Counted from the stretch's first letter, positions 17,426-27,080 are shown. The stretch is 64,000 bases of DNA from Paralcaligenes sp. KSB-10 (GCF_021266465.1 NZ_CP089848.1:1488001-1552000); one strand, 5' to 3'. A program made the numbers and translations. The notes: generated from the letters alone by a model not told the origin.

Positions 17426-17971
17426 TTACCATGGCGCCATTTTTTTTAGCGTCCCATCCTTGAGCACCAAGTGATGGAATATGGCGGCCAGCACATGCAG
17501 GCAAATCAGTGCAAAAAGAACCCACGCCATCACGCCATGCACATCACCCATGAAATGGCCCACGGACGATCCCTGTTGCGCCAACGGCGGTAAAGGCACG
17601 CTGCCAAACGCCCGAATCGACCAGCCACGCGAAGACGCATTGGCCCATCCCAGAAACGGGGTTATAACGAGCACTACGTACAGCAAAAAATGAGTGACGC
17701 GCGAAATCAGATGCAGCCAAGAAGCGTCATGATCGGGAAGAGGCTGATGCGTAAACCGCCAGAGTACACGCAAGACAACGACCAACACCAAGGCGGCACC
17801 AATCGATAAATGCCATCCGATCAGCCCATCGGGATGAGTATCGCGATGCACGTCAGGCATAATCCAGCCCAGGACAAACTGGGCGACAATCAATAACACC
17901 GTCGCCCAATGAAAAAAACGCGTAATCGGATCATAGGGTCGGTACATATAAGCTTGTTCAATCATGGTCAT
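17426..17971 (-). CDS. Cytochrome b561-type dihaem membrane protein
   Basis: This 181-residue inner membrane protein has four hydrophobic helices and conserved His residues that can ligate two haems: RFFHWATVLLIV, IGWHLSIGAALVL, VTHFLLYVVLVITPFLGW and ICLHVLAAIFHHLVLKDG. This is the CybB/YodB-like pattern; related proteins pass electrons from quinol, for example in superoxide oxidase. No electron-transfer partner gene is adjacent. It appears to be a single-gene unit with a terminator at 17294-17342. Confidence 0.88.
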   Translation of the reverse strand: MTMIEQAYMYRPYDPITRFFHWATVLLIVAQFVLGWIMPDVHRDTHPDGLIGWHLSIGAALVLVVVLRVLWRFTHQPLPDHDASWLHLISRVTHFLLYVVLVITPFLGWANASSRGWSIRAFGSVPLPPLAQQGSSVGHFMGDVHGVMAWVLFALICLHVLAAIFHHLVLKDGTLKKMAPW

Positions 17972-18055
17972 GCAAGCAAGTGTGGTTAAGAATTGAATTC
18001 ATGGAACGCATCATAAGGCCTCTTCAGGTTATCGAGGCGAGGCTCAAAAAAATGG

Positions 18056-18733
18056 TTAATCGCCGTCATTATTCAAGCCAGCACTTAGCCCACCCTTAGC
18101 AAATGACGCGGGCTTGCGCCAAACGCTGGCAAGCCAGGACTGTTGCTCGCGGGGTAGCCCCGCAGGGCGATAATAATGCTCGAGCTCGATAAATCCGGCT
18201 GCGACCATAAAGGCACGCCAGGAGTCGAGATCGTGATATACGCCATAGCGTCCTCCATGCCAGCCTTCCTCGCCCTGGCCACGTGGGTTCGAACTGAAGA
18301 GGACACCGCCGGGCTTCAAGGCCGCACACAATTGCGTCAATACACGCGGCAGTTCGACGCCAGGCACATGGAACAGGCTGGCGTTGGCAAAGACACCATC
18401 AAAATGATCACGAGGCAAATCGAGATTCAGAAAATCCTGCTGCCATACCTCGCAACCCGTCTCGGCACGCGCCATGACAGCAAACGATTCGGTGCCGTCG
18501 AGACCGATTGGAACATGTCCAAGCCTGGCAAAAGCGTGTAAGTCACGCCCCGGTCCGCAGCCAAAATCCAGGATGCGAAAGGGTGGCCGGGCTTCAATAT
18601 GCCGCAGCAAAGCGGCAATATTCTGGGCAACATCGTGATTGCGTGTTCCTTCGCGAAACTCTTCGGCATTCTGATTGTAGTAAGCAAGCGTGGGCGCGCT
18701 GATCTGCCGGATCCGGTCTGAATGCTGTGTCAT
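18056..18733 (-). CDS. SAM-dependent class I methyltransferase
   Basis: The Rossmann-fold motif I FRILDFGCGPGRDLHAFARLG lies at about residues 55-75. An acidic end of strand 2 (IGLDGTESF) and a motif after strand 4 (FDGVFANASLFHVP) follow. The start is taken as the ATG at 18733 (MTQHSDRIRQ). The frame is open 41 codons further up through AT-rich sequence that looks non-coding. Length is 225 residues. Members with this GCGPGRDL core often act on small molecules, but the substrate cannot be named. A stretch rich in A and T (18734-18804) probably holds its promoter. Confidence 0.82.
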   Translation of the reverse strand: MTQHSDRIRQISAPTLAYYNQNAEEFREGTRNHDVAQNIAALLRHIEARPPFRILDFGCGPGRDLHAFARLGHVPIGLDGTESFAVMARAETGCEVWQQDFLNLDLPRDHFDGVFANASLFHVPGVELPRVLTQLCAALKPGGVLFSSNPRGQGEEGWHGGRYGVYHDLDSWRAFMVAAGFIELEHYYRPAGLPREQQSWLASVWRKPASFAKGGLSAGLNNDGD

Positions 18734-18919
18734 GAGGTAGGTGCTGTAGCCGATGGTCTCAAGATGACTCGATAAGTAATATATATTATTTTTCAACAAC
18801 TTATATGATACGCTTGGTAAATAAAAGATATCGGGACCGACTATTCCTGATGGCATCGCGATCTGTCATGCGCCCTTTTCCCAACCGGGCGATTCATCAT
18901 TTTTGCAAGGAGCCGCGCC

Positions 18920-19096
18920 ATGGACAAACCCTTCAAATTCCCCACCCGGAAAACCCCCGCGCCCCAGCAGGAAAACATCCGTCACAAATCGGAAAAGCAT
19001 CGGGAAGCGGCCCTGGACCACGCCTTGACGGAAAGCTTTCCGGCCAGCGACCCGGTTGCCATCAGCACCACGAAAACCGCCGCCAATCAAGACTGA
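18920..19096 (+). CDS. Small conserved hydrophilic protein (58 residues)
   Basis: A well-formed AAGGAG site (18907-18912) lies seven bases before an ATG at 18920. The product starts MDKPFKFPTRKTPAPQQ and ends with ALTESFPASDPVAIST plus a short tail. The ALxExFPASDPVA segment is a motif I recognise from small uncharacterised proteins in many Proteobacteria. There is no signal peptide or membrane segment; the protein is charged, proline-rich at the front and probably cytoplasmic. Function is unknown. It is convergent with the M14 peptidase gene, separated from it by only five bases. Confidence 0.75.
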   Translation: MDKPFKFPTRKTPAPQQENIRHKSEKHREAALDHALTESFPASDPVAISTTKTAANQD

Positions 19097-19101
19097 CAAC
19101 C

Positions 19102-20892
19102 TCAGGCGCCTCCCTGCCGCTTCGGCGCATTCGCCCACCACCATTCCGACGCCAGTAAAACCGTTTGCATCTGTACCGTATGGGCAAACGAAAACCCGGG
19201 GCCGCAGAGGGTTTCATCTGGAAATTCCGTAATCAGCGTAATGCCGGGGCCCTGGCCGGGAGCTTCGCTTGCGGTATACGGGATTCCGTGCCGAACCTGA
19301 AACGGCGGCAGGGCCACATAGCGCTGATAGCGCCGCAACTGCTCAGTGTTATAGCTCATCAGGCGCGTGTCCGCCGACAATTGACGTGTCAGATGCTCCA
19401 GCAGGCTTAAAGCCGTTTCTTTGTAGTCCGGCTTGAAACGCGCAATCAGGAAGAATCCTTTGGGTATGCTCCACGCTTCGAATCCGCGAGGCAGATATCC
19501 GGTGCATGGCCGAATCCATTCATGCGCCGGATACCCATGCAGGTTCAGATGCAATTGCGCGCCGCTGATGGCCAAAGCGCGCCGCCGCGCCTCGCGCTCG
19601 TACCAGGGTGCCTGTTCGCGATATTCGATATCGTCGCCCAGGGCGGTATAGCGCGCGGCATGATGCATATGTGCCGGATGCTCGACGCATAGGGCTTGAT
19701 GCAAGGCATAGCCGTCGGGATTCTCGAGCGGCATCAGCGCAAAATGCGCGCCTGGCCGAGTTTTCAACTGAGCGGCGGCGCGCAGGGAGCCCACCACTCC
19801 GGACGTTTCATTGGCATGCTGCGCGCCGCTGATCAGCACGGCGGGCAAGTCTCCGGCAAGATACACTACGTTGACGGCTCGCCCCTGTTGCGACGCTTCG
19901 GCAAAATGCCGCCCAGGAAGGGCCTGCAGCGATCGCTCGACCTGAGCGATGGTCAAGGGCCGGTCCACCTGCGCCAGATCGGGCGCGTCGCCTTCAATCT
20001 GCCTTGTGTCCAACGCTGGCGGCTGGAACGGCGCCTGAGACTTATTGTGCTCCGCAGCCTCAAAAGAGATCTGTATGCGAGGTGTGCCGTCGTTATCCAG
20101 ATGCACAAGCGGCACGATCTGCCCCGGCTGCAAGCCCCGGCTACCCGCGGCGCGGCCTGAATAATGCTGAAAATATTCAAGCAGGGAAAAATAAATTTCC
20201 TCGTGCATGGCCTCGCTTGTACTCATGTGCTCGTGGCCGCACGCCAGGCGGCGCTCAATGCCGGGCAAGACCATGTCGATGGTCAAACGCTTGAAATAAG
20301 GTTCTGTCTTGCCCCATTCGTGCCCCATCACGGCGCTCATCACCTCCTGGCAAGCCAACTGATACTCGGCCGCCACCGGGGTGCCGCCGGCGCAATGGCC
20401 TGTCTTTAACCAGGCGGAGGGCGCATATACGGCCTTTCCCAGAAAATCGGTTTGCATGACGTTGGGAGCAAACACTTCATGCGCTTCGGTGCGATCCGCA
20501 TAGCGCAGGTCCAACCGATAGCAGCTCTGCTCCGACACATCGGGTGCAGCCACGAATTCGATCTCCACATCGGGGAACAGGCCGGTCAAAGGATAGGCCT
20601 CCAACAGGAATCGATTTTCCGCGCAGGCCGCATGCCGTGGATATTCGATGCGAGCGTGCGTCAATCCGGAAGAGTCGATTTCATCGAGAAAAAAATGCAC
20701 CAAAGGCTTGTAGGCGCTGAATACCTGTGCATGCACGCCAAGCGCGCCCAGCTCGGCCCGCACGGAAACTCTTTTTGGAAGATCTTCGAACAACCATAGC
20801 TGTACCTTGGAGCCGCGATAGGCTTCGGCGCTCAGTTGCAACACCAGCTCATCGGCCGTGCGCAGGAAGATTCGGTCAAGCAGGATGGGCAT
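19102..20892 (-). CDS. M14-family zinc carboxypeptidase-like protein
   Basis: This 596-residue protein has a carboxypeptidase-like domain in its second half. ISGAQHANETSG supplies the HxxE zinc ligands, LMPLENPDGYAL matches the substrate-binding NPDG region, and LNLHGYPAHEW supplies the third zinc His. TLITEFPDET near the end could hold the catalytic Glu. The first 300 residues or so are not familiar and may be a beta-sandwich or regulatory domain. No signal peptide is seen, so the protein is probably cytoplasmic. Substrate is unknown; cell-wall peptides or modified amino acids are possible. It lies convergent to the 58-residue gene and divergent from the luciferase-like gene. Confidence 0.8.
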   Translation of the reverse strand: MPILLDRIFLRTADELVLQLSAEAYRGSKVQLWLFEDLPKRVSVRAELGALGVHAQVFSAYKPLVHFFLDEIDSSGLTHARIEYPRHAACAENRFLLEAYPLTGLFPDVEIEFVAAPDVSEQSCYRLDLRYADRTEAHEVFAPNVMQTDFLGKAVYAPSAWLKTGHCAGGTPVAAEYQLACQEVMSAVMGHEWGKTEPYFKRLTIDMVLPGIERRLACGHEHMSTSEAMHEEIYFSLLEYFQHYSGRAAGSRGLQPGQIVPLVHLDNDGTPRIQISFEAAEHNKSQAPFQPPALDTRQIEGDAPDLAQVDRPLTIAQVERSLQALPGRHFAEASQQGRAVNVVYLAGDLPAVLISGAQHANETSGVVGSLRAAAQLKTRPGAHFALMPLENPDGYALHQALCVEHPAHMHHAARYTALGDDIEYREQAPWYEREARRRALAISGAQLHLNLHGYPAHEWIRPCTGYLPRGFEAWSIPKGFFLIARFKPDYKETALSLLEHLTRQLSADTRLMSYNTEQLRRYQRYVALPPFQVRHGIPYTASEAPGQGPGITLITEFPDETLCGPGFSFAHTVQMQTVLLASEWWWANAPKRQGGA

Positions 20893-21007
20893 GTGCGAGA
20901 ATGAGTAGAGGAATAGCCGATTTTAGTTGACTATCGGCACCTTCGGCCGATTGGCGCCGCAATATCGGATATATTGTTTTTTTCCCCGCCGGCCTCATAT
21001 AGAACCC

Positions 21008-21997
21008 ATGATTCCCTTTTCCATTCTCGACCTCTCGCCCATCACCGAGAACGCCACCGCCGCCCAGTCATTCCGCAACTCGCTCGATCTTGCACAGCAC
21101 GGCGAGCGCTGGGGCTTCAACCGCTACTGGTTGGCCGAGCACCATGGCATGCCGGGCATAGCCAGCGCCGCGACCGCCGTCCTCATCGCTCATGTGGCCG
21201 CAGGCACCTCAACGATCCGGATAGGAGCGGGCGGCGTCATGCTGCCCAACCATTCGCCGCTGGTCATCGCCGAACAATTCGGCACTCTGGAATCGCTCCA
21301 CCCCGGGCGCGTCGATCTGGGGCTTGGGCGGGCACCGGGTTCGGACCAGACCACGGCACGCGCCCTGCGCCGCAACCTGGCCTCCGATTCGGACGAATTT
21401 CCGCACGATGTCCTGGAACTCATGGATTATTTTTCATCGGAACCCCGGCAAGCGGTCAAAGCCGTGCCCGGCACCGGCCTGAATGTACCGATCTGGATAC
21501 TGGGCTCCAGCCTGTACGGAGCTCAGTTGGCCGCGGCGCTGGGCCTGCCGTACGCCTTTGCCTCGCACTTCGCCCCAGCGCAAATGATGCAGGCGATCGA
21601 TGTCTACCGTTCCACCTTCAAGCCGTCGAAGCAGTTGCAAAAGCCTCATGTCATGCTGGGATTCAATGTTTTTGCCGCCGACACCGACGAGCAGGCCCGA
21701 ATCCTCGCTACTTCGGCGCAGCAATCGTTTGTCAATTCACGCACCGGCCGGCCTTCGCGCCTGCCGCCGCCCATGGCCGACTACCTGGATCGCATCGGCC
21801 CGCAGGGGCAGGCGCTGCTGAACCAGATCCTGTCGTGCTCGGCCATAGGCTCAGTCAAGACAGTGACCGACCAGTTGCGGGCATTCATCGCGCACACCGG
21901 AGCCGACGAACTGATGATTGCCTCGAACATATTCGACCATGCCGCGCGTTTGCGTTCCTACGAAATTGTCTCCGAAGCGCATGCAGCAATGGCATAG
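21008..21997 (+). CDS. Luciferase-like flavin-dependent oxidoreductase
   Basis: This is an LLM-class flavin protein of 329 residues with the typical N-terminal core [30 protein letters not shown], and [15 protein letters not shown] then [20 protein letters not shown]. This exact arrangement marks the YhbW-like subgroup (MsnO8-type). The ATG at 21008 matches the family start; an upstream frame to 20927 has no support. These enzymes use reduced FMN and oxygen, but the substrate is unknown. The 3' end overlaps the phosphopantetheinyl transferase gene by 17 bases, so the two are translationally coupled. Confidence 0.9.
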   Translation: MIPFSILDLSPITENATAAQSFRNSLDLAQHGERWGFNRYWLAEHHGMPGIASAATAVLIAHVAAGTSTIRIGAGGVMLPNHSPLVIAEQFGTLESLHPGRVDLGLGRAPGSDQTTARALRRNLASDSDEFPHDVLELMDYFSSEPRQAVKAVPGTGLNVPIWILGSSLYGAQLAAALGLPYAFASHFAPAQMMQAIDVYRSTFKPSKQLQKPHVMLGFNVFAADTDEQARILATSAQQSFVNSRTGRPSRLPPPMADYLDRIGPQGQALLNQILSCSAIGSVKTVTDQLRAFIAHTGADELMIASNIFDHAARLRSYEIVSEAHAAMA

Positions 21998-22730
21998 ACA
22001 CCATCCCGACTTCCATATCGAGGCCATAAGCTGCCATGTCTGGGCGCTGTCGCTCGACCAGGCGAACGCCGACTATCCCGCCTTATGGGAAATACTGGCC
22101 GACGATGAAAAGCAGCGGGCCGACACGCTTCGTCTGGCGGCGGCAAAACGGCAGTTCGTTCTGACTCGAGGCACACTGCGCACGCTGCTTGGCCTCTATC
22201 TCGACATTGCCCCGAACGACTGCCGCTTCGCGCGGAGCGAGTTCGGCAAGCCCTGTCTGCGCGCGCCGGCGCGCGACTTGCGTTTCAATGTTGCGCACTC
22301 CGGAACACAGGCGCTGATTGCCATAGCACAGGGTGCGGACGTAGGCGTCGACATTGAAATTCAGCGCACGCTCGACGACCTCGAAGCGGTAGCGCGCATG
22401 ATACTTTCACCCTCGGAATGGGAGTGTTGGCAGACGCTTACCGAACCAGAACGCACCTCGGCCTTTTACGCGATCTGGACTCATAAAGAAGCCATAACAA
22501 AAGCCTCGGGCCAAGGCTTGCTGCGGGAACCCTCGACAGTGGAGCTCAGCCTCGGCCCTGGCCGGCCGGTGAAGCTGCTGCGTATTCCCGGCTGGGCAAA
22601 TCCACAATCCTGGACCGTGAATGAACTGGATGCCCCACCGGGCTATTCCGCCGCCCTGGCATCTCCCGCAAGCGGCCTGAGGGTCGTGCAACGCAGGCTG
22701 GAACCAGGCACCGCCGGCTTGCGCCATTGA
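21981..22730 (+). CDS. Sfp-type 4'-phosphopantetheinyl transferase
   Basis: The enzyme transfers phosphopantetheine from CoA to a serine of carrier proteins. Both diagnostic blocks are present: VGVDIEIQR at about residues 119-127 (metal-binding Asp and Glu) and [19 protein letters not shown] at about 162-180 (WxxKEAxxKA). Length, 249 residues, fits the Sfp/Gsp group rather than AcpS. The start is the ATG at 21981 inside the end of the preceding gene; the frame is open further up without support. No polyketide or peptide synthetase lies in the window, so its carrier protein must be elsewhere. MdcC in this window uses a different prosthetic group made by MdcB/MdcG. Confidence 0.92.
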   Translation: MQQWHRHHPDFHIEAISCHVWALSLDQANADYPALWEILADDEKQRADTLRLAAAKRQFVLTRGTLRTLLGLYLDIAPNDCRFARSEFGKPCLRAPARDLRFNVAHSGTQALIAIAQGADVGVDIEIQRTLDDLEAVARMILSPSEWECWQTLTEPERTSAFYAIWTHKEAITKASGQGLLREPSTVELSLGPGRPVKLLRIPGWANPQSWTVNELDAPPGYSAALASPASGLRVVQRRLEPGTAGLRH

Positions 22731-22755
22731 CCGGCCACTTCGGCATAGGCCTTGT

Positions 22756-23895
22756 TCATGCAAGTATCGAGCGGGCTATCACAGTGCGCTGAATTTCCGA
22801 GGAGCCTTCATAGATGCGCATGATACGGGCATCGCGCACATAGCGCTCCAGAGGCATTTCACGGGTATAGCCATATCCGCCATGGATCTGCAATGCGGCG
22901 TCGGTGATGAATCCGGCCGCCTCCGAGGCATACAGCTTGGCCATCGATGATTCAAGCGAGAACCGCCGGCCCGCGCTGCGCGCCGCCGTGGCCTGTAAAG
23001 TCAGCATCCATGCGGCTTCGAGCCGCAGTTTCATATCGGCCAGCAACCATTGAATGCCCTGCTTGTCGGCCAGCGGCTCTCCTCCTATCCGACGCTCTTT
23101 GGCCCAGGCCAGCGAAGCATCCAGCGCCGCCTCGGCAATACCGATGCTGCTGGCGGCCACATCGATCCGGCTATTGTCCAGAACTTGCATGGCTGTGCGA
23201 AAACCCGAACCCTCGGCGCCGAGCCGATTCTCGAGAGGAACCTCACAATCAAGAGCAACTTCGAACGCGTGGGCGCCCCGGATACCCATGAGTTTTTCCG
23301 GCGATGAAATCGACAGCCCCGGCGTCGCCGTGTCGACCACGAACACACTAATGCCTTTGTGCCCGGCGCCCGGATCGGTTTTGGCGTACACCACGATGAA
23401 ATCGGCATCGCCCGCATTGGAAATGAAGTGCTTGACGCCGGTCAGGCGGTAGCTGCCGCCCTGCCGCTGTGCGCGCGTCGCCATATCGGCCGGGTTCGAG
23501 CCAGCCCTGGGTTCGGTCAGCGCGAACGCACCCAGCTTCGCGCCCATGGCCGCATCCGGCAGGTAGCGGGCCCGGAGCTCATCGTTGCCACCGATAAGAA
23601 TCGAGTCGGTCGCAAGATAATGCGCACCCACCATGGACGCCGTGGCGGCGCAGCACCTGGCAATCTCGACAAGTGAAAGAATCATGGCGGTTGGCGACAC
23701 ACCCGGCCCTCCCCATTGCTCGGGCAGATTCATGCCCATGACCCCCAGCTCGGCCAGCAGCGGCACGTAGCGCGCGGTGGAAATCTCTTGCTGATCGGTC
23801 TCTTGTGCACGCGGGGCCAGTTGCATGGCCGCGAAGCGGGCAATGGCGTCGGCGACAGCTTGATCTTCTGCGGTAATGCCAAGACGTGTATTCAT
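22756..23895 (-). CDS. Acyl-CoA dehydrogenase
   Basis: This is an FAD-dependent acyl-CoA dehydrogenase of 379 residues. The FAD/substrate signature FALTEPRAGSNPADM, the middle-domain IRGAHAFEVALDCEVPLENRLG, and the C-terminal QIHGGYGYTREMPLERYVRDAR then IYEGSSEIQRTVIAR are all present. The catalytic base Glu is expected in the IYEGSSEI segment. The start is the ATG at 23895 (MNTRLGITAEDQAV) preceded by GGAAG. It lies 64 bases downstream of the CoA-transferase on the same strand, so the two are probably co-transcribed. The acyl chain specificity is not evident. Confidence 0.93.
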   Translation of the reverse strand: MNTRLGITAEDQAVADAIARFAAMQLAPRAQETDQQEISTARYVPLLAELGVMGMNLPEQWGGPGVSPTAMILSLVEIARCCAATASMVGAHYLATDSILIGGNDELRARYLPDAAMGAKLGAFALTEPRAGSNPADMATRAQRQGGSYRLTGVKHFISNAGDADFIVVYAKTDPGAGHKGISVFVVDTATPGLSISSPEKLMGIRGAHAFEVALDCEVPLENRLGAEGSGFRTAMQVLDNSRIDVAASSIGIAEAALDASLAWAKERRIGGEPLADKQGIQWLLADMKLRLEAAWMLTLQATAARSAGRRFSLESSMAKLYASEAAGFITDAALQIHGGYGYTREMPLERYVRDARIMRIYEGSSEIQRTVIARSILA

Positions 23896-23959
23896 GTGTG
23901 CTTCCTTGGAATCATTGGATGAAATGCCTGGCTTGCCAGGCGTTGCGACGAGCTCGGCA

Positions 23960-25165
23960 TCATGCGGCGCCAAAGGCGCCCGCCGCGCGCAGCTCCGCTA
24001 TCCGGCCATGCGCCAGCCCCAGCAATTCGTGCAATGCCTGATCGGTGTGTTCGCCCAGGCGCGGCGCGCGCGTAACGCGATTACTGCCAAAAGCCGAAAA
24101 CTTGATCGGCTGCGAAGGCAAGCGCAAACCTGGCAGCCTGGAGTCGCCGGTGTCGGTCAGTACACCGCGAAATACACTTTGTTCGGACGTCAGCGCTTGC
24201 CTGACATTCCAGATCGGAGCCGCCGGAATCGCAGCGGCTTCCAGCCGTTCAATCACTTGGGCCACATCCAGCAAGCCGGACCAGCCCTCGATGACCGCCC
24301 GAAGTTCGGACTCATGCGCGGCCCGCAACTCGTCGCTGGCGAAACGGGCATCGTCCACAATCGCGGGGCAGCCGATCACAGCCGCAAGCTGCCGAAATAA
24401 TTTGTTATTCAGCACGGCAAGCACGTAATGACCGTCCCTGGCGCCAAACACCCCAAACGGCGCCGACAGGGGATGCCGGTTGCCCACTCTCACCGGTTCT
24501 TTCCCTGTGAACAGATAACGCGACACAGACGTGGCGGTAAAGGCCAGCATGGTATCGAACATCGACACATCGACATGCGTGCCCAGGCCGGTGCGCTCCC
24601 GCGAATACAAGGCAACGAGCGCTCCCCACGAGGCAAACAATCCGCTCAATACATCCGAGACCGCCTCGCCCACCAGAGTCGGCGGGCCGTCGGCGGAGCC
24701 TGTCGCGTCCATCAGGCCGCTCAAGGCCTGAATAACAATGTCGTAGGCTGGCCGATGGGCCGCCGGGCCGTCCTGGCCGAATCCCGAAACGCTCACGTAA
24801 ACCAGGCGAGGATTTTTTTCTTTCAACAAGGCATAGGCAATTCCAAGCTTGTCGGCCACGCCCGGGCGGAAATTTTCCACCACAATGTCCGCGTGCGCGG
24901 CCAGATCTCTCGCCAGAGACCGGCCTTCGGCTGTCTTCATGTCAAGCACGACACTTTTCTTATTGCGGTTCATGACCGTAAACATCGCGCTCTCGCCGTT
25001 GCGCATAGGGCCCACCGAACGGTAATCGTCACCCCCGGGCGGCTCCACCTTGATGATTTCCGCCCCCAGATCGCCCAGCAAGGCCGTACTGAAAGGCCCC
25101 GCCAAAACACGAGTGAAGTCCAGCACCCGAATACCGCTTAAAGGCAGTCCCGCTTTCTCGTCCAA
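23960..25165 (-). CDS. Class III (CaiB/BaiF) acyl-CoA transferase
   Basis: This family III CoA-transferase moves CoA between carboxylic acids through a covalent aspartyl anhydride. The N-terminal GIRVLDFTRVLAGPFSTALL and GAEIIKVEPPGGDDYR are signatures. The catalytic Asp is the D of AHRPAYDIVIQA at about residue 140. Length is 401 residues. It is upstream of an acyl-CoA dehydrogenase and divergent from a LysR regulator, so it probably activates the acid that the dehydrogenase then oxidises. Substrate is unknown. Confidence 0.93.
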   Translation of the reverse strand: MDEKAGLPLSGIRVLDFTRVLAGPFSTALLGDLGAEIIKVEPPGGDDYRSVGPMRNGESAMFTVMNRNKKSVVLDMKTAEGRSLARDLAAHADIVVENFRPGVADKLGIAYALLKEKNPRLVYVSVSGFGQDGPAAHRPAYDIVIQALSGLMDATGSADGPPTLVGEAVSDVLSGLFASWGALVALYSRERTGLGTHVDVSMFDTMLAFTATSVSRYLFTGKEPVRVGNRHPLSAPFGVFGARDGHYVLAVLNNKLFRQLAAVIGCPAIVDDARFASDELRAAHESELRAVIEGWSGLLDVAQVIERLEAAAIPAAPIWNVRQALTSEQSVFRGVLTDTGDSRLPGLRLPSQPIKFSAFGSNRVTRAPRLGEHTDQALHELLGLAHGRIAELRAAGAFGAA

Positions 25166-25298
25166 TTCGCTCTCCTTTGCCGGACCAAGCCATCTTCCCG
25201 GCCCGCCCGCACACCTATGATTTGTTGCTGCATCCTCATGCTAGGCTCCTCTATGTATAATTAAAAATACTATTTATAAATTATCTGAATTAATAAAA

Positions 25299-26198
25299 TT
25301 GATACACATTACGCTACGCCAGCTTGAGTATTTCGCCGCGGCGGCCAGGCATGCCAGCACCGTCAAGGCGGCGCACGCCCTGAACGTTTCGCAGCCGTCC
25401 ATATCTCACGCAATTGGCGAGCTGGAAGCGCTGTGGGATGAAAAACTGTTCTATCGCATACATGCGCAAGGCCTGGAGCTGACCGCAGCCGGAAAACAGC
25501 GCTACCGGCAGGCGCAAAATGTATTGCTGCAGGCTCAGGAACTGGGCCGCAAAACGGACGGCCGCATCGAAGGGGAATTATCCATAGGGTGCTTCTCGAC
25601 GTTGGGGCCGATGTATTTTCCCGCGATCATGCGTGAATTTCGCCGGGACCATCCGCACGTCCGGCTCACCATGCTCGAAGGCAACACGGAAGAGCTGCTC
25701 AGCCGGATCGAACGCGGCACGCTGGACCTGGCACTGGTCTACGATATGGGCCTGGCGCGGCCCGTCCAGCTTCATTATGTGGGCGCACATTCGCCCTATG
25801 CGCTGTTGCCCCTGCGCCATCCGCTAAGCCGCCGCGACACGCTGGCAATCGGGGATTTGGCCCAGGAACCATTTATTCTCATCAATCTGCCCCACAGCCG
25901 GGACTATTTTCTGTCTATTTTCAGCTTTGCCGAAGTATCCCCATGCATAGCCATGGAAGCCGGCTCCATTGAAATGGCCAGGTCCCTGGTCGCCAACGGT
26001 CATGGTTTTTCCATTCTGACCACCCGGCCCGCCAAAGATTTCAGCTACGACGGCAAGCGTATCGTGTGCAAGCCCCTGTCGGGAAACATCCCGGCCCAGA
26101 AACTGGCATTCGCCTCTTCCACGGAGCAACGCCCGACGCCCGCGGCAGAAGCATTCTTGCGCGTGGCGCGAGCATTCCTTTCAGGGAAGGTTCAGTAG
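25299..26198 (+). CDS. LysR-family transcriptional regulator
   Basis: This is a standard LysR protein of 299 residues. Its helix-turn-helix includes LRQLEYFAAAARHASTVKAA and LNVSQPSISHAIGELE. The effector domain (about residues 90-295) starts GELSIGCFSTLGP. No ATG lies near the front. The first plausible start is a TTG at 25299 giving LIHITLRQLEYF. The 133-base gap to the divergent CoA-transferase gene is AT-rich next to the regulator and probably carries the shared control region. The last seven bases overlap the convergent aldolase gene. Confidence 0.88.
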   Translation: MIHITLRQLEYFAAAARHASTVKAAHALNVSQPSISHAIGELEALWDEKLFYRIHAQGLELTAAGKQRYRQAQNVLLQAQELGRKTDGRIEGELSIGCFSTLGPMYFPAIMREFRRDHPHVRLTMLEGNTEELLSRIERGTLDLALVYDMGLARPVQLHYVGAHSPYALLPLRHPLSRRDTLAIGDLAQEPFILINLPHSRDYFLSIFSFAEVSPCIAMEAGSIEMARSLVANGHGFSILTTRPAKDFSYDGKRIVCKPLSGNIPAQKLAFASSTEQRPTPAAEAFLRVARAFLSGKVQ

Positions 26199-26977
26199 CC
26201 GCTGCCGCCGCCGTCGGCGGTCGCGTTCCCCAGCCCGGCCAATTGCTGCAGGCAGCCATTCTTCAAAATGGCAGCGTCATTGCCTGGCGTCACCACCTGG
26301 AAACCCTGGTCGACACGCTTGCGCGCCATGGCGCCATCGGCGCAAAAAATGCCCGTCAGCATTTGACGCTGCGCAACCTGGGTACGAATGTATTCGATCG
26401 CCTGGGCCGCCTCCCCCTTGGGGTCGGAGCTTGGCGTTCCCTCGTAGCTCAGACTCAGGTCGTTGGGCCCTATATACACGCCATCGATCCCCGGCACCGA
26501 CAAAATACTGTCCAGGTTCTGCACCGCCTTTCTGGATTCAATCATGACGAAGACCAGAATTTCCCGGTTGGCATGCGCAAAGTAATCCGGACCGCCGTAG
26601 AGCAGGCCGCGGGCCGGCCCAAAAGAGCGTTCTCCGCTTGGCGGGTATTTGCACGCAGCCACCACCGCCCTGGCTATATCGGCATCGTCCACTTGAGGGC
26701 AGATCACCCCGTAAGCGCCCGCGTCCAGCAATTGCATGATCTGAACCGGATCGGAACTCTGCGGCCGGGCCAAAGGCGTCGCCCCGGTGCTGGATATCGC
26801 CTGAAGCATCGTCACGGCCTGCCCAAAATCGATCATGCCGTGTTGAAGATCAACCGTAATGGCGTCAAAACCGCAGTGCGCCACCAACTCGGCACTGTAG
26901 GACGAAGGAATCGACAGCCACGCATTCGTCGCATGGCCCCGCTCTTTAACAACTTCCCTTAATCGATTCGCTCTCAT
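26192..26977 (-). CDS. HpcH/HpaI-type aldolase
   Basis: This is a metal-dependent class II aldolase of the HpaI family, which splits 2-oxo-4-hydroxy acids to pyruvate (or a related oxoacid) and an aldehyde. FDAITVDLQHGMIDF has the Asp-x-x-His-Gly region. GAYGVICPQVDDAD and FVMIESRKAVQNLDSIL contain the metal-binding Glu, and IDGVYIGPNDLSLS the metal-binding Asp. Length is 261 residues. It is convergent with LysR with a 7-base overlap. A role in the same pathway as the CoA-transferase and dehydrogenase is possible but not shown. Substrate is unknown. Confidence 0.9.
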   Translation of the reverse strand: MRANRLREVVKERGHATNAWLSIPSSYSAELVAHCGFDAITVDLQHGMIDFGQAVTMLQAISSTGATPLARPQSSDPVQIMQLLDAGAYGVICPQVDDADIARAVVAACKYPPSGERSFGPARGLLYGGPDYFAHANREILVFVMIESRKAVQNLDSILSVPGIDGVYIGPNDLSLSYEGTPSSDPKGEAAQAIEYIRTQVAQRQMLTGIFCADGAMARKRVDQGFQVVTPGNDAAILKNGCLQQLAGLGNATADGGGSGY

Positions 26978-27080
26978 GATTGATTTGTCGTCCTCGGTAA
27001 ATGCAATGAATATCCTGGGACTTTATAACCGATAGGGCCGCGCGCTGCAGATCGCATGCTGGAATGAGCCGCTCCCGGGG

